DNA of 64,000 nucleotides. Origin: Synechococcus elongatus PCC 11801. Its GTDB lineage: Bacteria; Cyanobacteriota; Cyanobacteriia; Synechococcales; Synechococcaceae. The translations under genes and the position numbers were made by a program. Shown in pieces: positions 52,526 to 59,411 of the stretch (the stretch's first letter is position 1; the number at the start of each line of letters is the position of its first letter). Where the stretch lies: positions 992,001-1,056,000 of the forward strand of contig NZ_CP030139.2 of assembly GCF_003846445.2 (NCBI RefSeq), written 5' to 3'. The notes below the pieces were generated by a model that was given only the letters and a program-made list of their open reading frames with translations, was not told the origin of the DNA and ran no database searches.

Positions 52526-54670
52526 TTAAGGAGCAATAAACTTAAGATGGTCACCCATTAAAGCCTGTAAATCATTGGGCCGTCCCTGAGCTTTCAGCTC
52601 TCCTTTCTCGAGAAAAGCAACCCAGTCTGAACGCTGAATCACTCTTGGTCTATGGCTAATAATAATTGTCGTTTTCCCCTTCCTAAAAGTGAGCAACCTA
52701 TCAAGGATTTGACTTTCCATGACAGGATCAAGAGCACTGGTAGATTCATCTAAAATTAAAACTGGAGGATTGTTAACAATTGCTCTAGCCAAAGCAAGTC
52801 GTTGCCTTTGACCTCCGGACAAATTTGCGCCAAACTCACCCAAAACTGTTTGATATTTATCAGGTAGATCATCAATAAATTCATCTGCCATAGTCATTCT
52901 GCAAGCTTTTACAACATTTTCAAAAGAAACATTAGGGTGAGAGAATTTAAAATTTTCTATTATTGAGCGGCTCCAGAAATGAGCATCTTGAGGTACTAAC
53001 ACAACTTGCTGACGCAGACAATCTAAGGCGATATCTTGCTGATTATAGATATCAAACTGAATATTACCTGAGTCTAATTGATAGAGACCAGAAATCAGTT
53101 TTGCTAGAGTGCTTTTTCCGCACCCAGACTGACCAATTAAGGCAGTTACTAATCCACCAGGAATCGTCAAGTCAAAATCCTTTAGCAAATCAACACGACC
53201 GGGATGATGAAAAGTTATTTTCTTGCAAAAGATATTAGTGTTGCCCGAAATAGCAATCCATGGCTTTTGAGCGGATATTGTATTTTCAGGAGTCGTTCCT
53301 AAAACTTCTGATAAACGCTGAATAACTACTTGTGAAATTAAAAATTCATCTGCAAGAGCGACAGTCCCACCAAGAAAGCCAAGCAAATTCCCGCTAAATC
53401 CATTAAATGCTAGCAGTTGGCCAATACTCATTGTTCCATCAATGACTAAACGGCTACCTAGCCAAAGAATTCCAACATTAGTAATTGTTGAGAGAAAATC
53501 TGTTGCTGTTCCAGCATAAAGATCGAGCTTTAATGCACCCCAAGACAGATACGATAACCGACCAAAGTTTTGTTGATACTCTTCCCATGCTTGGTGAATA
53601 GCCTGAGTCGTTTTGAGTAAAACTGCACCTCTAAATGTCTCTACTAGAAAACCTTGATTCTCAGAGGATTCAGAAATTAGTTGTTTATTTTTCTGTCGTA
53701 GAAAAGGTAAAAAGACTAAATTAGCGATTGTGACTATAAAGAAAGCAATAATTGCAGCTGCTGTTAGAACAGAGCTATAGCGAAGCATTACAGCCAAAGA
53801 AATTAGAGCAATAAAGAACTGACTGGGGAGTCCCAAAACAACTTGCGAGACTAAATCATTAATTCGTCGGATGTCACCGATACGACTTACGACTTCCCCA
53901 CTTCGATGATTATCGAAATACGACATCGGCAAATGAAGCAGTCGATGACCATACTCCAAAATGAGATCTAACTGCAGTTTTTGGCCAAAATAGCCAACCA
54001 AATGTGATTGAACAAGACTAATAATATTACGGAAAAAGTTCATGGCGATAACTGCGATCGCCACTGTAAAGAGCAAATGTGTATCTTTTCTGATTAAGAC
54101 ATCATCAGTCAAAAACTGCATCATAAGAGGCATCGCTAAAGCTAAGATGCCAATCACGATATTAATTAGAATAACTTGTAAAAGTAATGCTTTAAAACCC
54201 CAGACTCTCCGAATAATTCGGCTCCAGCTGTCATTTCTATCATTAGCTTGGCTATAAAATTTTTCATTATCAGGCTGGAGAAGGAGCATCACTCCATTAC
54301 TCCAACTTGTTACTAGTTCCTGCCGATCAATATACCGAATACCTACGCCAGGATCAGCAATGATATAACGCTTTCCTTTTTGCCCATATAAAGTAACCCA
54401 GTGATAGCCTTTCCAATGGATGATTGCCGGTAGTGGAGCCTCTTTTAAATGATCAATCAGTTCTAGAGAAGCTCTGACTTGGCGTGCATTAAATCCAAGG
54501 GCTTCAGCACCTCTCCGTAGTCCCAGTAGCGATGTTCCCCGAGACCCAGTACCCACTATCTCTCGGACGCGATTGAGAGAAAAACTACGGCCATAGTACT
54601 TTGCAACTGTTGCAATGCAAGCTGCTCCGCAGTCTTCTTCACTTTGTTGTCGAATACACTTGAATTTCAC
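52526..54670 (-). CDS. pteB: C39-peptidase ABC exporter (PteB-like), processes and exports double-glycine peptides
   Basis: The 714-aa protein has an N-terminal C39 peptidase with Cys14 (QSEEDCGAACIATVAKYY), His90 (WKGYHWVTLYG) and Asp106 (IIADPGVG). Six transmembrane helices follow (about 150-440). The nucleotide-binding domain has Walker A GQSGCGKST (about 515-523), VPQDAHFW, signature LSGGQRQR and VLILDEST. It cleaves leaders after GG and exports the products. The four small genes just upstream encode such substrates. It matches PteB of S. elongatus, which is needed for biofilm formation. Confidence 0.93.
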   Translation of the reverse strand: MKFKCIRQQSEEDCGAACIATVAKYYGRSFSLNRVREIVGTGSRGTSLLGLRRGAEALGFNARQVRASLELIDHLKEAPLPAIIHWKGYHWVTLYGQKGKRYIIADPGVGIRYIDRQELVTSWSNGVMLLLQPDNEKFYSQANDRNDSWSRIIRRVWGFKALLLQVILINIVIGILALAMPLMMQFLTDDVLIRKDTHLLFTVAIAVIAMNFFRNIISLVQSHLVGYFGQKLQLDLILEYGHRLLHLPMSYFDNHRSGEVVSRIGDIRRINDLVSQVVLGLPSQFFIALISLAVMLRYSSVLTAAAIIAFFIVTIANLVFLPFLRQKNKQLISESSENQGFLVETFRGAVLLKTTQAIHQAWEEYQQNFGRLSYLSWGALKLDLYAGTATDFLSTITNVGILWLGSRLVIDGTMSIGQLLAFNGFSGNLLGFLGGTVALADEFLISQVVIQRLSEVLGTTPENTISAQKPWIAISGNTNIFCKKITFHHPGRVDLLKDFDLTIPGGLVTALIGQSGCGKSTLAKLISGLYQLDSGNIQFDIYNQQDIALDCLRQQVVLVPQDAHFWSRSIIENFKFSHPNVSFENVVKACRMTMADEFIDDLPDKYQTVLGEFGANLSGGQRQRLALARAIVNNPPVLILDESTSALDPVMESQILDRLLTFRKGKTTIIISHRPRVIQRSDWVAFLEKGELKAQGRPNDLQALMGDHLKFIAP

Positions 54671-54697
54671 AACAGTTCAGAGCTGAACAACAGGGAT

Positions 54698-54731
54698 AAA
54701 AAGGACTGAGAGTGAGGTGAACTCACTCTCA
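54698..54731 (-). terminator. Terminator-like hairpin between the ebfG genes and the exporter
   Basis: A perfect 10-bp stem (54707-54716 with 54722-54731; arms TGAGAGTGAG and CTCACTCTCA) with a 5-nt loop. Reading leftward, GTCC then TTTTT follows. It lies in the 93-bp gap after the last ebfG gene and before pteB, so it could partly stop transcription and lower exporter expression relative to the peptides. A second small hairpin (GTTCAG/CTGAAC, 54674-54687) lies just before pteB. Confidence 0.65.
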
Positions 54732-54763
54732 CAGAAAAAGCTCTCAACCAGTCAACAAGTCTA

Positions 54764-55015
54764 TTAAAGATTGACAGCAATATTAATTGGCACCTGTACA
54801 GAAGGAGAAGTGATTGTACTAATCCCTATATTCTGAGCAAGCGATAATGCATTCGCAACAGTTCCAGCACTAATTGCAAATCCAGAGGGGCTAGCGATCG
54901 CAGTCGATAGAGCGATCGCAGAAGCGCCTGAATTAGCAGACTGAAAGAGTGACCCAGTTACTAGTTCAGCCTGGTGATCAGAGAGATCCGCTACCAAGTC
55001 AAATTCAAGTTGCAT
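54764..55015 (-). CDS. ebfG4: Small secreted biofilm protein, EbfG family (fourth gene of operon)
   Basis: The 83-aa protein has a leader-like start with ADLSDHQAELVTGS, where the usual GG of C39 leaders is GS. The mature part is rich in Ala, Ser and Ile (SAIALSTAIASPSGFAISAG, SLAQNIGISTITSPSVQVP) with a hydrophobic, beta-prone character shared with the other three. EbfG proteins are secreted matrix proteins required for biofilm; at least one is reported to form amyloid-like fibres. Its ATG has a GAGG ribosome site. The numbering follows gene order here and may differ from the literature. Confidence 0.8.
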   Translation of the reverse strand: MQLEFDLVADLSDHQAELVTGSLFQSANSGASAIALSTAIASPSGFAISAGTVANALSLAQNIGISTITSPSVQVPINIAVNL

Positions 55016-55148
55016 CTTTCTTACCTCATCAAGTGAGAATGAACAAACATCAGATAGAAGTTTTTATTAGATAGCAGAATAAGAATTCATGAAAAATTTA
55101 ATCGGGTAGTCTTCTAAGAGCATAGAGATACAAGAACTTAGCATTTGA

Positions 55149-55424
55149 TCATGCTAATATCGAGTTGCCCTCTACCAGAGAAGCTGCATTAGAAACAGCA
55201 GTTGCTGTTGCAACTTGAGGACTATTTACACTGAAGATAGAAATATTAATTGCGATCGCATTTGAAGTGCTTATTGCACTCGATCGAATAGGTGAAACAA
55301 TATTTTGAATATTACCTAGTTTACGATTTTTAGGTTTGTCAATGCCCCAGTTCTTTCCCCAGGCTTTACCGCCAACAAGTTGCTGTGCACTATCATCACT
55401 AATGACTTCAATGAGCTGACTCAC
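55149..55424 (-). CDS. ebfG3: Small secreted biofilm protein, EbfG family (third gene of operon)
   Basis: The 91-aa protein starts at GTG with a GAGGA ribosome site. The leader MSQLIEVISDDSAQQLVGG ends in a clear double glycine, the C39 cleavage site. The mature part begins KAWGKNWGIDKPKNRK and then has the family core SAIS-TSNAIAINISIFSVNSPQVATATAVS (split here for reading). The core motif with N-I-x-x-x-x-x-x-S-P-Q recurs in the other EbfG proteins. It is probably exported by the transporter encoded at 52526. A 7-bp hairpin overlaps its stop codon (55138-55157). Confidence 0.85.
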   Translation of the reverse strand: MSQLIEVISDDSAQQLVGGKAWGKNWGIDKPKNRKLGNIQNIVSPIRSSAISTSNAIAINISIFSVNSPQVATATAVSNAASLVEGNSILA

Positions 55425-55440
55425 AATAGATTCCTCATTA

Positions 55441-55482
55441 GTAAAAAAGAAATTGAAATGCTCATTAATTAATGAGCATTTC
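55441..55482 (-). terminator. Terminator-like hairpin between the second and third ebfG genes
   Basis: A 28-bp perfect palindrome (55455-55482), which as RNA gives a 12-bp stem with AATT loop. Reading leftward it is followed by AATTTC and TTTTTT (55443-55448). It lies after the second ebfG gene and just before the ribosome site of the third. It could reduce transcription into the rest of the operon or serve as a processing and stability hairpin. Confidence 0.65.
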
Positions 55483-55496
55483 CTGACTAAATTTAT

Positions 55497-55763
55497 CTAG
55501 GCTGAGACAATCCCACCTAGAACTGTCGAGTTGGCTTCCGAGGTCGCAATTGCTGTAGCGAACTGAGGGCTTTTAATATTGAAGGATCCAATGTTAAGAG
55601 CGGTTGCGCTAGCACTGCTGACAGATACTGATTTAATAGGTGCAAAAACGGACTGCTTAATCGTAGATGTTGGCTTTTTATAGCTTGGATATTGAGTATA
55701 ACCTGAACCACCTAGGAGAGATTCGGCTTGATTGTCATTGACAGTAACAAGAAATTGAGACAT
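55497..55763 (-). CDS. ebfG2: Small secreted biofilm protein, EbfG family (second gene of operon)
   Basis: The 88-aa protein has leader MSQFLVTVNDNQAESLLGG with the double-glycine cleavage site. The mature part starts SGYTQYPSYKKP and has the family core (KSVSVSSASATALNIGSFN, then KSPQFATAIATSEAN). It is very similar to the first gene of the operon in both protein and DNA, suggesting tandem duplication. AGGAG lies upstream of the ATG, right after a small hairpin (TTTTCT/AGAAAA). Expected role: secreted matrix component. Confidence 0.87.
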   Translation of the reverse strand: MSQFLVTVNDNQAESLLGGSGYTQYPSYKKPTSTIKQSVFAPIKSVSVSSASATALNIGSFNIKSPQFATAIATSEANSTVLGGIVSA

Positions 55764-55848
55764 GACAAACTCCTATTTTCTAGTTAGAAAAAGATGTAGG
55801 TATGATGCAGTCAAGATAAGTGATCCTAGCTGCTTCAAAGTGAGGGCT

Positions 55849-56127
55849 TTAGGCAGAAACCCTACCGCCCCAAACTGTTGATGTAGCGCTAGAACCTGCA
55901 CCAGCCGTCGCTGTTTGAGGACTAAAGACGTTTTTGAAGCCGATATTTAGAGCGGTTGCATCAGCACTGCTGATAGAAACCGATTTAATTGGTGCAATGA
56001 CAGTCTGCGAAACAGACGATGGATGCTTCTTCGGATGCATCGGATACGGATGCGATGGAGGGGTATATGTACCACCAACTAGTTCCTGAGCATTTTGATC
56101 GTTGAGCAAGTTAATGAACTGAGACAT
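55849..56127 (-). CDS. ebfG1: Small secreted biofilm protein, EbfG family (first gene of operon)
   Basis: From the ATG at 56127 (GGAG ribosome site; an in-frame upstream start at 56139 is less likely) the protein has 92 aa. Leader MSQFINLLNDQNAQELVGG has the double-glycine site. The mature part starts TYTPPSHPYPMHPKKHP and ends in the family core (KSVSISSADATALNIGFKN, SPQTATAGAGSSATS, GGRVSA). It is the promoter-proximal gene of the leftward operon. High similarity to the second gene points to duplication. Confidence 0.87.
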   Translation of the reverse strand: MSQFINLLNDQNAQELVGGTYTPPSHPYPMHPKKHPSSVSQTVIAPIKSVSISSADATALNIGFKNVFSPQTATAGAGSSATSTVWGGRVSA

Positions 56128-56716
56128 GACAGACTCCAATTAAGTTTTTTAACTCTCAAGAGCAACTTTTGATGCGCTCTTGATTCATAAGCTATCCCTC
56201 TGAAATCAAAATGGATCACTTGACTTATTAAGGAAATCTTGTAGTCATTCAATTCATTTTGATAACATCAACAATGTTGATTTTTATCGAATTGTATTTC
56301 AGGGTATTTTTTAAGCTTTCACCTAAAATCCTCATTAGGAAATGGCTATAAGCAATGATTGGGTAGCTTCTTGGAACTTTCTTCTGCAGCTACTTCCCAA
56401 CGAGTTGGGAGAATTAATCAAAAATGTACAAGTGTTCTCAATTTTCACCCGAGAGTTTAGGTTTCCATTGGTTAACTCGTGCTTAACAAAAAATTATCGT
56501 TCTGTTGGTTGTGCCTTTGGGCTCAGAGAGCTTTGAAGAAATAGTCCCAATGAGAAGGAGAGAACCTTCTAGAGTGCTTGTGAGCTGTGATTTTGTGGAC
56601 TTCCGAATTGATCACGTGCAGCTGACTCAGTCAATATCCATAGCGCTTCTTTTGCCAAAAGCAGTTCACTCCGTAATCGCTACCGTCACAATGGAGCGGT
56701 CTTCCAGCCAAGGGTT
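56128..56716. other. Gene-free AT-rich region between the ebfG operon and the CorA-type gene
   Basis: About 590 bp holding two divergent promoters. A perfect 8-bp stem (TCAAGAGC 56156-56163 with GCTCTTGA 56176-56183) lies in the likely ebfG leader. To the right are small hairpins, TCCCAA-CGAG-TTGGGA around 56394-56409 and GAAGG/CCTTC near 56555-56570. No open reading frame has a recognisable family. The AT-rich stretch 56190-56340 is the best place for ebfG control sites. Confidence 0.5.
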
Positions 56717-57883
56717 ATGGGTTCCCGCCGCACCAACAACCGACACCATCGCAAAAGTAGACGCCGCAGTTTTCGTCATCGACTCACCAGTACAGTCCAC
56801 CAAGCGCCAGGTACACTGCAGCGGCCTCCAGATGCTAGTCCCACACAGCTACGACAGATTGAATACAGTGCTACAAGGGTCGTTAGCCGCGTGATTTCTG
56901 ACCCTCTTGACCTCGTTTCAGCTCGGATGGAGGAGACCGGGATTACTTGGTTGCAGCTGCAGGGTTTTTCGGATCTGGGACAACTGCGCAGCCTTGGGGA
57001 GGTGTTTGAGTTAGATCCGCTGACCTTGGAGGATTTAATCGGACATCCTCAGCGCCCTAAGCAGGAACGCTATCCGCACTACCTTGAGGTGATTCTCTAC
57101 CGGCCAGATCTCCAGCGAGGCGATCGCCTTCGTCTTGAACAAGTAGGACTGATCTTGGGCGATCGCTGGCTGCTGACGGCGGAGGCAGATGATACGAGTG
57201 CAGGATTTCAGCCATTAGAACGACGTCTAGAAGGAAGTCGTATAGTTGATCCCCCGATTGAGGCCGATACCCTTGCTTACTGGGTGATTGACTGGATTGT
57301 TGATAGCTACTTCCCCGTACTGGAGACCTTTGGAGAGGAACTCGAGCAATTGGAAGATGCTGTCGTTGCTCGTCCGACTCAAGCGCTGCTCTCAGCAATT
57401 TACGAGCTCAGGCGCGAGCTGATGGTACTGCGACGGGTAGTTTGGCCATTGCGGGATGTGATCAACGCTCTGATCCGCGATCGCACCACGCTGATTCGCG
57501 ATGAGGTGCGCATGGATCTTCGTGATTGTGCAGACCACGCCTACTTCCTAATGGACACCTTGGAGACCTACCGCGATTTGGCTAATAACCTGATGGAGGT
57601 CTATCTGTCATCAATTAGTAATCGCCTCAATCAAGTTATGAAACTGTTGGCGATCCTGTCGACCGTGTTCATGCCCCTCACCTTGATTGCAGGCATCTAC
57701 GGCATGAACTTCAACACCCAGGCCTCTCGCTGGAATATGCCGGAGTTGAACTGGCCCTACGGCTATCCCCTCGTGCTGATGGCAATGGTGGCGATCGCTG
57801 TTGTCCTACTCTGGCTGTTTTGGCAGCGGGGCTGGTTGGAAGACTGGAGCAAACCAAGCCGGCGCGTAGAACATGAACCCTGA
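56717..57883 (+). CDS. CorA-type magnesium/divalent-cation transporter
   Basis: The 388-aa protein has a very basic N-terminal tail (NNRHHRKSRRRSFRHRL) and a long cytoplasmic funnel domain (LGEVFELDPLTLEDLIGHPQRPK, ERYPHYLEVILY). Two C-terminal transmembrane helices follow, the first with the YGMNF signature (TLIAGIYGMNFNTQ) and the second LVLMAMVAIAVVLLWLFW. All CorA hallmarks are present, so magnesium uptake is likely. The gene is divergent from the ebfG operon. Confidence 0.92.
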   Translation: MGSRRTNNRHHRKSRRRSFRHRLTSTVHQAPGTLQRPPDASPTQLRQIEYSATRVVSRVISDPLDLVSARMEETGITWLQLQGFSDLGQLRSLGEVFELDPLTLEDLIGHPQRPKQERYPHYLEVILYRPDLQRGDRLRLEQVGLILGDRWLLTAEADDTSAGFQPLERRLEGSRIVDPPIEADTLAYWVIDWIVDSYFPVLETFGEELEQLEDAVVARPTQALLSAIYELRRELMVLRRVVWPLRDVINALIRDRTTLIRDEVRMDLRDCADHAYFLMDTLETYRDLANNLMEVYLSSISNRLNQVMKLLAILSTVFMPLTLIAGIYGMNFNTQASRWNMPELNWPYGYPLVLMAMVAIAVVLLWLFWQRGWLEDWSKPSRRVEHEP

Positions 57884-57934
57884 TGGTGCACTGCTCGGAT
57901 AGGGCACCCTGCGTGTAGCGCGACACAATTGCTC

Positions 57935-58426
57935 ATGTCTCAGCCCCCGATTCAATCTGCGGCACTGGCAACAGCCTTGGATGCAGCGCTTGAGCAGGCA
58001 GAGAAAAGCTGGCGAGAAGGCGGTATCCCCATTGGCAGTACTTTGGTCAACCAGCGCGGGACGATTCTTGCAGTCGGGCATAACCGTCGCGTGCAGCGAG
58101 GGAGTGTGGTGCTGCATGCCGAGATGGATTGTCTGGAAAATGCGGGGCGTCGCCGAGACTGGTCACTCTGTACCCTAGTCTCGACCCTGTCACCTTGCCC
58201 GATGTGTTCAGGGGCTGTGCTGCTCTATCGCATTCCCCGAGTGGTGATCGGCGAGAATCGAACCTATCTTGGGGCAGAAGACTGGCTGCGATCGCAGGGC
58301 GTTGATCTGCAGATCGTTGACGATCCTCGCTGCATTGCATGGATGGAACGACTTCAGCAAGAACGACCTGATCTGTGGGCGGAAGATATCGGTGACTCTC
58401 CCTGTCACTGCGATCGCGGGTCTTGA
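57935..58426 (+). CDS. Cytosine deaminase-like (Fcy1-type) nucleobase deaminase
   Basis: From the ATG at 57935 the protein has 163 aa. The zinc-deaminase motifs are HAEMD (His-x-Glu) and SPCPMCSGA (P-C-x2-C). The segments GGIPIGSTLVN, LENAGRR, YRIPRVVIGEN and VDDPRCIAWM follow yeast cytosine deaminase closely, more so than TadA tRNA deaminases. The C-terminal block ERPDLWAEDIGDSP also matches the yeast enzyme. Likely reaction: cytosine to uracil for pyrimidine salvage. It follows the CorA gene by about 50 bp. Confidence 0.88.
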   Translation: MSQPPIQSAALATALDAALEQAEKSWREGGIPIGSTLVNQRGTILAVGHNRRVQRGSVVLHAEMDCLENAGRRRDWSLCTLVSTLSPCPMCSGAVLLYRIPRVVIGENRTYLGAEDWLRSQGVDLQIVDDPRCIAWMERLQQERPDLWAEDIGDSPCHCDRGS

Positions 58427-58439
58427 TTGGTACCCAGCC

Positions 58440-58478
58440 GGTACACAGTGAGTCAGGCACCTTGGACCTTAGTGTACC
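58440..58478 (+). other. Inverted repeat after the deaminase gene
   Basis: Perfect 7-bp arms GGTACAC (58440-58446) and GTGTACC (58472-58478) with a 25-nt loop, starting 13 bp after the deaminase stop codon. No T-run follows. It may be a transcription end structure. The rest of the stretch to 58676 shows nothing I can name. Confidence 0.35.
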
Positions 58479-58676
58479 CGAGTCTTCACTCCACCCCAGA
58501 CAACGACTGCTCCTGTCTCGACTCCAGCCAGACTCGACAGCCACGGTACGGTGAGTGCGGAACTTGGGCGGATGGCATCCGTCAACAGTGGCTGAAATCT
58601 AGGATTTCGTATCCTGTGTGCCAACCAAGCCTGTGTTCTTGGTCTACAACAATGGCAGGGTCACTTACGGTCCCCT

Positions 58677-58877
58677 ATGCAAAATAAATCTGTTCATCAA
58701 GGTGATTGTGTTCGGCTGCAAGATTCAGCTGCACATCTCTATCAGGTCATTAGTGTTCAAGAAGAAGGTGGTATCTGTTGGGTCCGTCAGTGGCCCCTAC
58801 AACCGAAACGTAACCCTGTCTTTCCAGTCACACTCAGCCACATCCGTCAGGTTGAGTCCTGTCTGTTACCAGGCTAG
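58677..58877 (+). CDS. Small basic protein of unknown function
   Basis: The 66-aa protein MQNKSVHQGDCVRLQDSAA... has a pattern of short strands (GDCVRLQD, HLYQVISVQEEGGICWVRQW) like a small SH3 or KOW-type barrel, and the motif WPLQPKRNPVFPV. The composition looks like a real protein, in contrast to other short frames in this gap. The ribosome site is weak. It precedes the HHL1-like gene at 58924 by 46 bp on the same strand. Confidence 0.5.
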   Translation: MQNKSVHQGDCVRLQDSAAHLYQVISVQEEGGICWVRQWPLQPKRNPVFPVTLSHIRQVESCLLPG

Positions 58878-58923
58878 GGAAGCCACGCGATAGGATCAGA
58901 TCCAGTTGCGACAGGATCGATGC

Positions 58924-59337
58924 GTGGCCAAAGGATTTGCGCCGGAACAGCCGAAGAAGCAGCCGTCTAAGGCTTCGCGCAAGCGAACCGAAGCCGCGCA
59001 AACTTACGATCGCATGACCCGTGAGGGCACTCCAGACTTTGAAATCTACGTGCGGATTCCCGGCCAAGAGCGCTGGTTTCCCGTTGGCGTAATTGCCGTG
59101 AAGCGGGTTGATTTGGTCAACTACGCCATTCGAGATAACCGATCGCAACTGCAAGAGGCGGCAGGTCGTCTCTTCCCGCCACTGCGCAAGCAAGAGACAC
59201 TTGAGTTTGGTTACCGGCTGAAAGAATTCAAGGACGAACCGATCAAGCCCTACGAAGAGCCGAAGTTGAAAGTCCCTAACCCGTTCACTGCGATCGGTGA
59301 AAAGATTGCCCAAGTCTTCAACCCCAGAAAATACTGA
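58924..59337 (+). CDS. HHL1-like conserved photosynthesis-lineage protein
   Basis: From the GTG at 58924 the protein has 137 aa (a TTG at 58906 would add six residues). It starts VAKGFAPEQPKKQPSKASRKR and has TPDFEIYVRIPGQERWFPVGVIAV, then LFPPLRKQETLEFGYRLKEF. The pattern matches the cyanobacterial relatives of plant HHL1, which takes part in photosystem II protection under high light. Function in this organism is not established. No signal peptide or membrane helix. Confidence 0.75.
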   Translation: MAKGFAPEQPKKQPSKASRKRTEAAQTYDRMTREGTPDFEIYVRIPGQERWFPVGVIAVKRVDLVNYAIRDNRSQLQEAAGRLFPPLRKQETLEFGYRLKEFKDEPIKPYEEPKLKVPNPFTAIGEKIAQVFNPRKY

Positions 59338-59411
59338 GGGTGGCTGAGTGCTGTGTGGGCGCGATTGCTCATGCTAGTAACCAGTGGCACTAATTCTCAT
59401 CACTGGGTCTG

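Noticed and set aside
58427-58687. 86-codon plus-strand frame after the cytosine deaminase gene
   Set aside because: Composition is Ser/Thr/Cys-rich with no fold, and it spans an inverted repeat that looks like a transcript end.
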